A stretch of 64,000 nucleotides of DNA, from the NCBI GenBank assembly GCA_041576815.1, contig JBFGKE010000007.1:1-64000 (forward strand), in the 5' to 3' direction. Of this stretch, positions 8,201-16,461 are shown piece after piece (position 1 is the stretch's first letter; every line of letters starts with the position of its first letter). Both the position numbers and the translations under genes were made by a program. The stretch is from SG8-38 sp041576815 (GTDB lineage Bacteria; Myxococcota_A; Polyangia; Polyangiales; Houyiibacteriaceae). The notes under the pieces are model-generated. The model made no database searches and had not been told where the DNA came from. It was given only the letters and a program-made list of their open reading frames with translations.

Positions 8201-9991
8201 GTGGCTGCTGACACGATTCCCAATCGACTCCTGCAACGGGCGAAGCGATCCCCCGACGGACAGGCATACTACGTCCGCGAACGCGGGAGCTGGAAGCCGG
8301 CGAGCTGGGGAAGCTACTCCGACGATGTGAAGCGCGCTGGGCGTGCGCTCATCGCACTCGGCTTCCAGCCGGGGCAGACGGTCTGCATCCTCGGCTTCAA
8401 TCGTCCGGAGTGGGCGATCATGGACATCGCCACGATGGGTGCCGGCGGCGCACCTGCCGGTATCTACACCACGTGTTCTCCCGTCGAGGTCCGCTACATC
8501 GTCGACCACGCCGAGGCGCCCGTCATCTTGGTCGAAAACGAAGAGCAGTGGCGCAAAGTGCAAGCGGAGCGCGCCAACATGCCGAAGCTCAGGCACGTCG
8601 TGACGATGATGGGGGCGCCGAACATCGACGACGACATGGTGATGACTTGGGACGAGTTCCTCGCCAAGGGCGATGGCGTCGAGGAAAGCGCCTACTTGGA
8701 ACGCGTCGCAGCGCTCGAGCCGCACGCACTGGCGACGCTGATCTACACGTCGGGCACGACTGGCCCTCCCAAGGGCGTGATGCTCAGCCACAACAACCTC
8801 GCGTGGACCGCAAACGTCTCGATCCAAATCACCACCATTACCGACGACGATTGCTCGCTTTCGTATCTGCCGCTGTCGCACATCGCCGAGCAGATGTTCA
8901 CGCTCCACATTCCGATCACCACGGGCGCTCGCGTCTACTTCGCAGAATCGATCGACGCGGTTCCGGAAAACCTCAAGGAAGTGCAGCCGACGATCTTCTT
9001 CGGCGTGCCGCGCATTTGGGAGAAGTTCCACGCCGGTATCACCGCAAAGCTCAAGGAGGCAACCGGCGTCAAGGCCAAGCTGGTCGAGTGGGCGACCAAA
9101 GTCGGCTGGGAGGCCAACAAGACGGCTCAAAGCCCGAAGGGCCTTCAATACAAGCTCGCCGACAAGCTCATTTTCTCGAAGCTCAAGCCCGCCATCGGCA
9201 TGGGCAACGCCCGCGTGTGCGTCTCGGGTGCCGCCCCAATTGCGCGCGAGGTGCTCGAGTTCTTTGCGAGCTTGGACATCATCGTGCTCGAAGTCTACGG
9301 CCAGTCCGAGGACACCGGGCCAACCAGCTTCAACACGCCCACCCAATACCGCTTTGGCACAGTCGGCCCGGCCATCCCCGGCGTCGAGGTCAAGATCGCC
9401 GAGGACGACGAAATCATGGTCAAGGGGCCGAATGTGTTCCTCGGCTACTACAAGGATCCCGAGGCCACCGCGTCGACTCTCACGGAGGGCTGGCTCCACT
9501 CCGGCGACCTCGGCGCGTTCGACCGCGACGGGTTCCTCAGCATACCCGGCCGAAAGAAAGACATCATCATCACCGCGGGCGGCAAGAACATCACCCCGAA
9601 GAATCTCGAGGCCGCGATCAAGAACCACGAGCTCGTCAACGAGGCCGTTGTCATCGGTGACCGCCGCAAGTACCTGAGCGCACTGGTCACGATCGATCCC
9701 GAAACCGGCGAAGCCTGGGCGTCGGCCAACGGCGAGGACCCGAACGCCCTCCACAAAAGCGCGAAGCTTCGCGCGAGCATCCAAGCGCACATCGACGAGA
9801 TGAACACCCACTTCGCACGCGTCGAGCAGATCAAGAAGTTCACCATCCTCGAGCGCAACTTCACGGTCGAAGACGGCGAGCTCACCCCGACGCTCAAGGT
9901 CAAGCGCGCCAAGGTCAACGACCACTTCGCGAACGAAATCGAATCGATGTACGCCGAGGCCGGGGCTGCACAGCCGCAGGTGCGGGCGTAG
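8201..9991 (+). CDS. Long-chain fatty acid-CoA ligase (AMP-binding), second copy
   Basis: 596 aa from GTG at 8201, chosen because GAGGTGA sits just upstream; an in-frame start at 8141 has no ribosome site. The ATP/AMP motif LIYTSGTTGPPKGVM, the A5-type motif VYGQSEDTGPTS, the hinge GDLGAFDRDGFLSIPGRKKD and the C-terminal lysine in LTPTLKVKRAK are intact. YGQSE replaces the commoner YGxTE. It is related to the ligase at 6093-7922 but clearly diverged, so the two probably differ in chain-length preference or in the fate of the acyl-CoA. It converges with the yjbQ end of the next operon. Confidence 0.92.
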   Translation: MAADTIPNRLLQRAKRSPDGQAYYVRERGSWKPASWGSYSDDVKRAGRALIALGFQPGQTVCILGFNRPEWAIMDIATMGAGGAPAGIYTTCSPVEVRYIVDHAEAPVILVENEEQWRKVQAERANMPKLRHVVTMMGAPNIDDDMVMTWDEFLAKGDGVEESAYLERVAALEPHALATLIYTSGTTGPPKGVMLSHNNLAWTANVSIQITTITDDDCSLSYLPLSHIAEQMFTLHIPITTGARVYFAESIDAVPENLKEVQPTIFFGVPRIWEKFHAGITAKLKEATGVKAKLVEWATKVGWEANKTAQSPKGLQYKLADKLIFSKLKPAIGMGNARVCVSGAAPIAREVLEFFASLDIIVLEVYGQSEDTGPTSFNTPTQYRFGTVGPAIPGVEVKIAEDDEIMVKGPNVFLGYYKDPEATASTLTEGWLHSGDLGAFDRDGFLSIPGRKKDIIITAGGKNITPKNLEAAIKNHELVNEAVVIGDRRKYLSALVTIDPETGEAWASANGEDPNALHKSAKLRASIQAHIDEMNTHFARVEQIKKFTILERNFTVEDGELTPTLKVKRAKVNDHFANEIESMYAEAGAAQPQVRA

Positions 9992-9994
9992 CCC

Positions 9995-10411
9995 CTACCC
10001 GACGACCGTCACCGTCACCTTGCGGCGATGACCGCGGTGCCGGTGTTCCCACACGAAGATCCCCTGCCAGGTGCCGAGGTCGCAGCGCGCTCCGCTCACC
10101 GGAACGCTGAGCGAGGTTTGGGTCAACGCCGTGCGGACGTGCGCCGGCATGTCGTCGGGGCCTTCCATCGTGTGGACGAATAGCGGGTCGCCGTCGGGGA
10201 CGAGTCTCGACAAGAACGCGTCGAGGTCGCGTTGGACGTCGGGGTCGGCGTTTTCATTGATGATGAGCGAGGCGCTGGTGTGGTGAACGAAGACGGTGCA
10301 CAGACCTTCGATGATGCCAGACTCGGAGACCGCGTTTTGCACCTGGGGCGTGATCTCGGTGGTCCCGCGGCCCCGCGTGTGGACTTCGATGACCTTCGAC
10401 TTCGTGCTCAT
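9995..10411 (-). CDS. yjbQ: YjbQ/UPF0047 family protein (secondary thiamine-phosphate synthase-like)
   Basis: 138 aa, the full family length. The conserved segments are FVHHTSASLIINENADP (near 41-57), PLFVHTMEGPDDMPAH and LGTWQGIFVWEHR. They include the His and Glu residues that line the UPF0047 active-site cleft. E. coli YjbQ has weak thiamine-phosphate synthase activity, but the physiological role is not settled. It is the last gene of an eight-gene operon and its ATG overlaps the previous stop by 4 nt. Confidence 0.88.
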   Translation of the reverse strand: MSTKSKVIEVHTRGRGTTEITPQVQNAVSESGIIEGLCTVFVHHTSASLIINENADPDVQRDLDAFLSRLVPDGDPLFVHTMEGPDDMPAHVRTALTQTSLSVPVSGARCDLGTWQGIFVWEHRHRGHRRKVTVTVVG

Positions 10412-10881
10412 GAATGTGACACCTTAATCCACATCGCAGCCTGATCGCCTTCGTAGATCAAAGTACCATCCTGTGTGAAGCGGAATTCGTAGCGACCGAA
10501 GACCTGACTGTCGCGCTGGCGGATTTTGGTGGCTCGAAGCGCGAGGTCGAGCGGCGGGCCCATCTTGGCAAGCGACGCGAAACGGGCGTCGTAGATGCGG
10601 CCGCCGTAGCCGATCCAGCCGTCCGCGTGTCGCAGACCGAGCACGTAATAGGTGTGCATGAAGCCGAGAATGCCGGTGAGGTGCACCATGAAGCCGCCGC
10701 TCACGTGGCGCGGGTGACGCACGGGATGGGCGCGCTGGTCGCGCGTGAGGGGCAGATCCGGGTGCGTCGGCATCCGCGCACGAATGACCCCTGCCTCCCT
10801 GTCGACCTCGACGAGCTCGTCGATGCAAATCGCGCCGGGCCCGTACGGGCAGTCGGCCACGAACTCCGGATCCAAAGCCAT
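10408..10881 (-). CDS. Hotdog-fold thioesterase/dehydratase-like protein
   Basis: 157 aa from the ATG at 10881, two nt after the queE stop; the open frame extends further upstream but only into queE. The middle (SGGFMVHLTGILGFMHTY) looks like the hydrophobic central helix of a hotdog fold. Strands rich in R and F follow (RYEFRFTQDG, AAMWIKVSH). FabA/FabZ-like or thioesterase activity is plausible but no catalytic residue can be fixed. Its operon contains other acyl-chain enzymes (MaoC, FabG and thiolase types). It overlaps the downstream yjbQ by 4 nt. Confidence 0.65.
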   Translation of the reverse strand: MALDPEFVADCPYGPGAICIDELVEVDREAGVIRARMPTHPDLPLTRDQRAHPVRHPRHVSGGFMVHLTGILGFMHTYYVLGLRHADGWIGYGGRIYDARFASLAKMGPPLDLALRATKIRQRDSQVFGRYEFRFTQDGTLIYEGDQAAMWIKVSHS

Positions 10882-10883
10882 CG

Positions 10884-11540
10884 CTACACTCCCTCGGCGT
10901 CCGCGCCCCAAATCACTTTGTGTATTTGTATCTGAACCCGCACGGGTAAGCGGTCCTCGAGCACCCACGCGACGAGCGCTTTGGGGTCGAGCTCACCCCA
11001 CACGGGGCTGAGCAACACGGCGCTCGCGCGGTCAGTCAGCCGATGCTCCTGGATGACGGCCTTGGCCCACTCGTAGTCCGCACGATCGGCGAGCACGAGC
11101 TTCACCTCGTCGCGCTTGGTGAGGTGCTCGACGTTCTCCCACCGATTGCGGTGCGACTCGTCGCTCCCAGGCGCCTTGAAATCGACGATGCGATGCACGC
11201 GGGGATCGACCTCGGCGATGTCGCGCTCGCCGCTGGTTTCGAGCAATACGGTGCGGCCCGCGTCGCAGAGCTCCGCAAGGAGCGGGATCGCGCCCGCCTG
11301 AAGCAGCGGCTCCCCTCCGGTCAGCTCGACCAGCGGGGTTTCGAAGGAGAGCGCCTTCTGGAGCACGTCGGCGCGCGACATCTCGGTGCCGCCCTCGAAC
11401 GCCTGCGGGGTGTCGCACCAGCGGCAGCGGAGGTTGCATCGCGAGAGCCGGACGAAGGTGCAAGGGAGCCCGGCAAACGTCGATTCACCTTGAATCGACG
11501 CGTAGATCTCGTGAATGCGGATCGAGTCGGCCTCGGTCAT
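10884..11540 (-). CDS. queE: 7-carboxy-7-deazaguanine synthase (radical SAM)
   Basis: 218 aa. The radical-SAM cluster is CNLRCRWC (C35, C39, C42; CX3CX2C), preceded by EIYASIQGES, a QueE hallmark. VELTGGEPLLQ supplies the SAM-binding GGE, and LETSG and VDFKAPGSDES follow. It converts 6-carboxytetrahydropterin to 7-carboxy-7-deazaguanine for queuosine and related deazapurines. No other queuosine genes lie nearby; it sits instead within a lipid-type operon, 1 nt from the gene before it and 2 nt from the gene after it. Confidence 0.93.
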   Translation of the reverse strand: MTEADSIRIHEIYASIQGESTFAGLPCTFVRLSRCNLRCRWCDTPQAFEGGTEMSRADVLQKALSFETPLVELTGGEPLLQAGAIPLLAELCDAGRTVLLETSGERDIAEVDPRVHRIVDFKAPGSDESHRNRWENVEHLTKRDEVKLVLADRADYEWAKAVIQEHRLTDRASAVLLSPVWGELDPKALVAWVLEDRLPVRVQIQIHKVIWGADAEGV

Positions 11541-11541
11541 G

Positions 11542-12846
11542 TCAGCGTGGGTTGCGGGTCATGAGAATCAGCATCTTGCCCTCTACGGCGGCGCGCGCGG
11601 GGACTTCCACGATCAGATCCCACATTCCCGGCTGCGCATCCACCTCGAGGGTCTGCAGACGCCGCCGCACGCAGCGCTGAGGGCCCTCCTCGGCGATGCG
11701 AACCCAAAGCACGCGGGGTCTGTAGCCGTCGAGATCGAGGGCAGAAACCCGCAGGCGCGTGCGTTCGGAGAGGTCGAACCGCGTACGGTAGAGCCGAGAG
11801 CCGGGCTTGGGCACGCCGCAGTACTTGGGAAGCGTCTCGGCGACGGGGAGGTCGGGTTTGGTGAGGAGACGGGAGGTGGGGAGGCGCGTGTGCTGATCTT
11901 CGGCGCGCGAGGCGCTATCGCGGTGTGTGGGCCCTTCATCCCCACCCCGCCGCCCCCACGCGAGCGCCTGAGTGTCCGTGCCAGCGCCAGCGTCAGTGCC
12001 GGTGTCCGTGTCCGTGCCAGCGTCAGTGCCGGTGTCCGTGTCCGGGTTCGAGACCCCCTCCACCGATCGGCGCAGCGCCTCCAGCATCTCCAGGGTCAGC
12101 AGGTTTCTCACGTTGTTCCCGTAGCGGAGCCCCTTCTCCGTGAACTGGCAGGCTGCGCGTACGCCACCCTTCCCGAGCACGTTGGGGTGCACGCCGTCGC
12201 GTGCAAGGCCTTGACGCGGGAGCGCGCTCAACGCGCCGTGGTAGTCGATGTAGGGAAGCGCCCAGTGCTCGGCGACGGCTTCGGTGATCGCGTTGAACCG
12301 CATGATCCAGCGGTTCTTGGTGCGATTGCGCCGGGGGAGCGCAGAGCCCAGCACCGCCACGACGGCCATCTCTTCCAGCCGCTCGACTAGATAGACGAGC
12401 CTCCGCAGATAGATCCGCTCGTTTTGGTTCTGCGCGTCGTTGCTGCCAAAGAGCACGAGGGCCCACCTGCCCTGCGTCGCCCCGACCTCTTGGCGGAAGC
12501 TCGCCGGACGCCCGCCGAGCACGTATCGGAGGTTCCAGCTCACGCCCGCTGCCTCGCTCTCACGATTGAACGAGCTCCGGCGCCCCGTGCCGAAGTACTC
12601 GAGCGCCGCCGCGAGCTCGGGGCGGTTTCCGAGCTCGACGTACGGCGTGCTCAAACACCTCAGGAACGCCGTGCTCGCGACGCTCGAACCGCCCATCTTC
12701 GAGAACGCATCATCACGAAGATCTGGGTTGCGCGCCCGAATCTCGCGGATGTGCTCCAACACCGACTCTCGGAGCTCGACCGGCTGGGCCCTGGCGCTCG
12801 ACGCAAGCCCGAACGCCAATGCGCACAGGAGCCACGTGCGCTTCAT
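11542..12846 (-). CDS. Secreted SGNH/GDSL-like hydrolase with TD-rich linker
   Basis: 434 aa. The ATG at 12846 overlaps the previous stop by 4 nt and starts a signal peptide (MKRTWLLCALAFGLASSARA). VLFGSNDAQN matches SGNH block III (GxND) and DGVHPN matches block V (DxxH), near residues 140 and 217. Block I is not clear. A Thr/Asp/Gly/Ala linker (about residues 268-290), encoded by a 30-bp tandem repeat, separates the hydrolase from a C-terminal beta-rich domain (about 350-434). It probably acts on an ester or acyl group in the envelope or outside the cell. It pairs with the lipoprotein gene just upstream. Confidence 0.72.
   Translation of the reverse strand: MKRTWLLCALAFGLASSARAQPVELRESVLEHIREIRARNPDLRDDAFSKMGGSSVASTAFLRCLSTPYVELGNRPELAAALEYFGTGRRSSFNRESEAAGVSWNLRYVLGGRPASFRQEVGATQGRWALVLFGSNDAQNQNERIYLRRLVYLVERLEEMAVVAVLGSALPRRNRTKNRWIMRFNAITEAVAEHWALPYIDYHGALSALPRQGLARDGVHPNVLGKGGVRAACQFTEKGLRYGNNVRNLLTLEMLEALRRSVEGVSNPDTDTGTDAGTDTDTGTDAGAGTDTQALAWGRRGGDEGPTHRDSASRAEDQHTRLPTSRLLTKPDLPVAETLPKYCGVPKPGSRLYRTRFDLSERTRLRVSALDLDGYRPRVLWVRIAEEGPQRCVRRRLQTLEVDAQPGMWDLIVEVPARAAVEGKMLILMTRNPR
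11971..12045. repeat. 30-bp tandem repeat encoding a Thr/Asp-rich linker
   Basis: Two nearly complete copies of a 30-nt unit (beginning gccagcgtcagtgccggtgt) lie end to end with degenerate flanks. They are in frame with the SGNH hydrolase gene and encode repeating T-D-T-G-T-D-A-G. A period divisible by three keeps the frame if the copy number changes, so length variation between strains is possible. Confidence 0.75.
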
Positions 12847-13718
12847 CGAATCGCGCTCGACGGGATGACGAAGAGGCGACTCGGACCTTTGGGACCGCTC
12901 TTGTACTTGTTGTCGGTGACGAGCAGCACCGAGCCGTCGTCGAGCCAGGCGAGCCCCTCGAAGTTCGGCAGCGGCGATACGAGCGTCGAGAGGTCGGCCG
13001 CCACGGTCGGCTCGATCCGCTGGCTTTCGGGCCCCTGCGGGACCTGGAAGCGAATGAGACGAGACACGCGGTAGTGGCGCTCGACGGCCAGCGCTTCGAT
13101 CGCACCATCCTTCAGCCTGCAGTCGACCGCGGCGAGCTTGCCCGTTTCGCTGGTCAGGGCAACGCGGTGCGCCGTCCACGTTTGGATGTTCGGATCGAAC
13201 AGGGCCACCGGCGCCCATCGGCGATTGTCCTGTTGGTCGACGAGCTCGGTCACGAACACCAGCGCCCCGTCCACGTGGCAGGCCCCTTCGATGCCGTGAT
13301 TGTCGGGCGCGGTGAGCTGCCAACGCGCGTAGTCGACATGCCCGATCGGCGTGACGGCAAATCGATTGCCGCTGAGCCTGCCGTCGAGCACTACGTCGCG
13401 AAGGCGCCCCTTCTCCTGCGTTTCAGTCGCGAGCACGAAGCGTGTCGCCTCGACCCAAGCAATCCCCTCGAGGTCGGTTCCGTCCGGCCCGCCCGTCACT
13501 TCGTACCGCGTTACGCCAAAGGTCTTCGGATCGATTCGGATGACGGCCTCGCCGTCTTCACCCGCGGCCCAGAGCGCGCCGTGCTCGTCCTGCGTGAGCC
13601 CAGAGAGGCCTGCCACGTCGGTCTCGAGCGCGACGATGCGCCCCGGGCCCGTCGGCTCCTTTTTTGTGCAAGAGGCGATGACCAGCAACGCCACCGCCAC
13701 CGCCGTGGACGCCCGCAC
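12843..13718 (-). CDS. Lipoprotein, esterase-like/phytase-like beta-propeller
   Basis: 291 aa from GTG at 13718, two nt after the thiolase stop. The signal peptide ends in a lipobox (LLVIASC). The mature part has propeller-like blades with GLSGLTQDEHGALW, DLEGIAWVEATRF, GIEGACHVDGALVF and FEGLAWLDDGSVLLVTDNK. The repeated EGIAW/EGLAW with a late LLVTDN segment is typical of proteins described as having esterase-like activity of the phytase type. Substrate is unknown. Both it and the SGNH protein after it are exported and overlap by 4 nt, so they may work together. Confidence 0.72.
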   Translation of the reverse strand: MRASTAVAVALLVIASCTKKEPTGPGRIVALETDVAGLSGLTQDEHGALWAAGEDGEAVIRIDPKTFGVTRYEVTGGPDGTDLEGIAWVEATRFVLATETQEKGRLRDVVLDGRLSGNRFAVTPIGHVDYARWQLTAPDNHGIEGACHVDGALVFVTELVDQQDNRRWAPVALFDPNIQTWTAHRVALTSETGKLAAVDCRLKDGAIEALAVERHYRVSRLIRFQVPQGPESQRIEPTVAADLSTLVSPLPNFEGLAWLDDGSVLLVTDNKYKSGPKGPSRLFVIPSSAIR

Positions 13719-13720
13719 CC

Positions 13721-15034
13721 TCAGCGAACCGCTTCGAGGACGGCCGCAGCGCCCAGACCGCCGGCGGCACAAATCCCGAGAAGCGCCGTCTCTTTTCCGG
13801 TGCGAGAGAGCTCGTTGGCCATCGTGGTGACCATCCGAGCCCCAGTTGCGCCAAACGGATGTCCGATCGAAAGAGAGCCGCCGTGCACGTTGAAGCTGTC
13901 CTCGTCGATTTCCCCGACGGGCTTCGAGCGGCCGAGCCGGTGCTGCGCAAAGCCCTTACTCGCGAGCGCCTTCGTCACCGAGAGCACCTGCGCGGCAAAC
14001 GCTTCGTGCATGTCGACCAGGCTGACGTCCGCGAGCTCCATCCCAGCGCGGTCGAGCGCTTTCGGCATGGCGATCGCCGGCCCGATCAGAAGCTGGTCGG
14101 TCGGGTCGACGCCCGTGTATGCCCAGCTCTTGAACGCCGCGAGGGGTTTGTACCCGAGCGCGCGCGCCTTTTGTTCGCTCATCAACAGAACGGCCGCAGC
14201 GCCGTCGGTCAAAGGCGACGCATTGCCAGCGGTGACGGTGCCGTCCTTGGCGAACACCGGGCGGAGCTTGGAGAGCTTTTCGACGCTGGTGTCGCCGCGC
14301 ACGATGTTGTCGGCGTGCACCCAGCCGTCCGCGCCCTCCACGGGCGCGATTTCGTCATCGAAGCGCCCGGACGCGATCGCCTCGGCGGCGCGGTGGTGTG
14401 AGCGCGCGGCAAACCGATCTTGCGCCTCGCGCGAGATCTCGTTGCGGCGAGCCATCGACTCGGCGCTTTCGCCCATGACCTCGCCGGTCGTACGCTCGGC
14501 GATCTTCGGCATCTTGGGAAGGATGTCGGTGATCGGCATCATTTGCGAAAGCACGCCGAGGTAGTCTCCGGGCGTCGCCGCCTTTCCGAACGCAAGCGGC
14601 GCCAGCGCGTGGACGGCCTTTTGAGGCAGGTTGAGTGGAGCGTTGCTGGTGGAATCCGACCCGCCCGCGATCACCACATCCGCCTCGCCACGCTCGATCG
14701 CCGCAGCTGCAAGCGTCACCGCCTGAAGCCCGGTCGCACACGCACGAGTGCAGGTCATGCCCTCCACGCTCGGCGGCAAACGCAAATCGAGCGCGATCTC
14801 GCGCGCGATGTTGGGCGCAAGCGAAGGAAGAATCACGCCGCCCCACACGATGCTGTCGATTTCATCGTGAGACAGGTCGCTGCGCTCGAGCAGGGCCCTC
14901 ACTGCCCAATCCGAGAGCTCGATGCTATCGAGCTTCAAAAACTTCCCAAACGCTTTCACGAACGGCGTTCGAATGCCGCCCACGATAACCGCGCGCTGCT
15001 TTTTGCCCCAATTGGTCTTCTTTGCCATGTTCAT
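13721..15034 (-). CDS. Acetyl-CoA acyltransferase (FadA2/FadI-like thiolase)
   Basis: 437 aa. The start ATG at 15034 overlaps the fabG-type stop by 4 nt. The nucleophilic cysteine is C99 in TRACATGLQAV. The second catalytic set is SIGHPFGATGAR (His) and GICAAGGLGAAAV (Cys). MHEAFAAQVL is also conserved. The length and the GHPFGATGAR version match the FadI/FadA2 group. It cleaves 3-ketoacyl-CoA with CoA, or runs in reverse. Its position after a FabG4-like reductase and a MaoC protein matches the mycobacterial htdX-fabG4-fadA2 neighbourhood. Confidence 0.9.
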   Translation of the reverse strand: MNMAKKTNWGKKQRAVIVGGIRTPFVKAFGKFLKLDSIELSDWAVRALLERSDLSHDEIDSIVWGGVILPSLAPNIAREIALDLRLPPSVEGMTCTRACATGLQAVTLAAAAIERGEADVVIAGGSDSTSNAPLNLPQKAVHALAPLAFGKAATPGDYLGVLSQMMPITDILPKMPKIAERTTGEVMGESAESMARRNEISREAQDRFAARSHHRAAEAIASGRFDDEIAPVEGADGWVHADNIVRGDTSVEKLSKLRPVFAKDGTVTAGNASPLTDGAAAVLLMSEQKARALGYKPLAAFKSWAYTGVDPTDQLLIGPAIAMPKALDRAGMELADVSLVDMHEAFAAQVLSVTKALASKGFAQHRLGRSKPVGEIDEDSFNVHGGSLSIGHPFGATGARMVTTMANELSRTGKETALLGICAAGGLGAAAVLEAVR

Positions 15035-16455
15035 GCTCCTACGAGTGCACCGCCGCAGACGCGGATGGTTTGTCCGGTGAGCCCCACTGCTCCCGGCGTT
15101 GCGAGAAAGGTAATCGCCTGGCCGACGTCCTCGGGCTTCCCGCCCTGCCCCACGGCGCTCATCCGGCGCGCGACTTCGCGAATCGCGACCGGCATGGCGC
15201 TGGTGAGCCGAGTTTCGATGAAGCCCGGGGCGATCGCGTTGGCGGTGATGCCTTGTTTCGCCACCTTGGGCGCCAGCGCCTCCACGAACCCGACGAGGCC
15301 CGCTTTGCTCGCCGAATAGTTGGTCTGCCCGCGGTTGCCGGCAATCCCGGAGACCGAGGAAAGACAAATGATGCGCCCCCCGGTGCGAAGCACCCCGTCC
15401 TTCAGCAGACGGTTGGTGATGCGCACCACGGCGCCGAGATTGATGTCGACCGCCATGTCCCATTGCTCTGGCGTCATCCGGCCGAGGGTCTTGTCGCGGG
15501 TCACACCGGCGTTGTTAACGACGATGTCGACGCCGCCGAAACGCTCCTGGAGATCTTTCGCGATTCGCTCGGGCGCGTCGCCATCGGTGATGTCGACCAG
15601 CAGCACCGACCCGCCGATCCGCTGTGCGACCTTGCTGCAAGGGCCGTCGTCCGCCGGCCGGTCTAGGCACACGACGTGCGCGCCTTCCGCGGCCAAGAGC
15701 TCCGCGGTGGCCTCGCCGATACCGCGAGCCGCGCCGGTGACCAAAGCCACCTTGCCGCCGAGCACGTGCGTGTCGGGCACGTCGCCGCCCTTCGCAAGCT
15801 TGGTCACGTGGAATGGCTGACAGCTGATGAAGGCCGACCTGGGCGACAGCAGGAAGCGAAGCACCCAGTCGAGTCGGTCCTCGGCGCCGTCTTCGACGAA
15901 AACGCTGTTGGCCACCGAGCCGTTGCCGCCGATTTCTTTCGCGAGGCTGCGGGTAAAGCCCTCGAGCCCCGCGCGGGTCGCGGCAAGCACGGGCTTCGAG
16001 GCGTCGCCAGCGGGCCGTCCGATCACCACGACGCGGCCGGAGCGATTGAGACGGCGAATCCAAGGCTGAATGAACGCATGGAGCTGGCGAAGGTCGTCGG
16101 GCGTCTCGAGGCCGGTTCCATCGAACACGATCGCATCCACCCGCTGCCCTTCGGGTGCTTCACCGGGATCGACGCGCCGCGGAGCACGCGCCCAGGCCTC
16201 CCCCGGACCCCGAAACGGGTCGAGCGCAGCGTCCGAGGTCCCGACGACCCACGGATTTGCCCCGGCCTTCGTGAGGATCTGCCCAAGCACGCCGGGAAGC
16301 GCGCCCACTCCGCACACCAGCACGACCTTGTCGTCGAGCGGGCGCTCCTCGTACGGGCCCTTCGCACGGACGAGCCGCTCGGGCACTGGAATCGGTAGGC
16401 CGAAAGTCTTGATCAGCTTTCGGGCGTTTTCGTTTTCCAACAAGAGATCGGTCAT
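15031..16455 (-). CDS. High-molecular-weight 3-oxoacyl reductase, FabG4 type
   Basis: 474 aa, twice the length of ordinary FabG. An N-terminal degenerate Rossmann domain (about 42-215; CGVGALPG, then RVVVIGRP) precedes a catalytic SDR domain with TGAARGIG at 240-247, NNAG near 314, a Ser near 367 and Y380/K384 in YSASK. The end, TIRVCGGALVGA, is characteristic of FabG4. M. tuberculosis FabG4 has the same domain plan and reduces 3-oxoacyl-CoA with NADH. It lies between the MaoC and thiolase genes, so the three could carry out hydration, oxidation/reduction and thiolysis of one acyl-CoA pool. Confidence 0.9.
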   Translation of the reverse strand: MTDLLLENENARKLIKTFGLPIPVPERLVRAKGPYEERPLDDKVVLVCGVGALPGVLGQILTKAGANPWVVGTSDAALDPFRGPGEAWARAPRRVDPGEAPEGQRVDAIVFDGTGLETPDDLRQLHAFIQPWIRRLNRSGRVVVIGRPAGDASKPVLAATRAGLEGFTRSLAKEIGGNGSVANSVFVEDGAEDRLDWVLRFLLSPRSAFISCQPFHVTKLAKGGDVPDTHVLGGKVALVTGAARGIGEATAELLAAEGAHVVCLDRPADDGPCSKVAQRIGGSVLLVDITDGDAPERIAKDLQERFGGVDIVVNNAGVTRDKTLGRMTPEQWDMAVDINLGAVVRITNRLLKDGVLRTGGRIICLSSVSGIAGNRGQTNYSASKAGLVGFVEALAPKVAKQGITANAIAPGFIETRLTSAMPVAIREVARRMSAVGQGGKPEDVGQAITFLATPGAVGLTGQTIRVCGGALVGA

Positions 16456-16461
16456 GCGGGC

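Noticed and set aside
10884..11540. A preQ1 riboswitch controlling queE
   Set aside because: queE is the sixth gene of a tight operon with 1-2 nt gaps, leaving no room for a leader.
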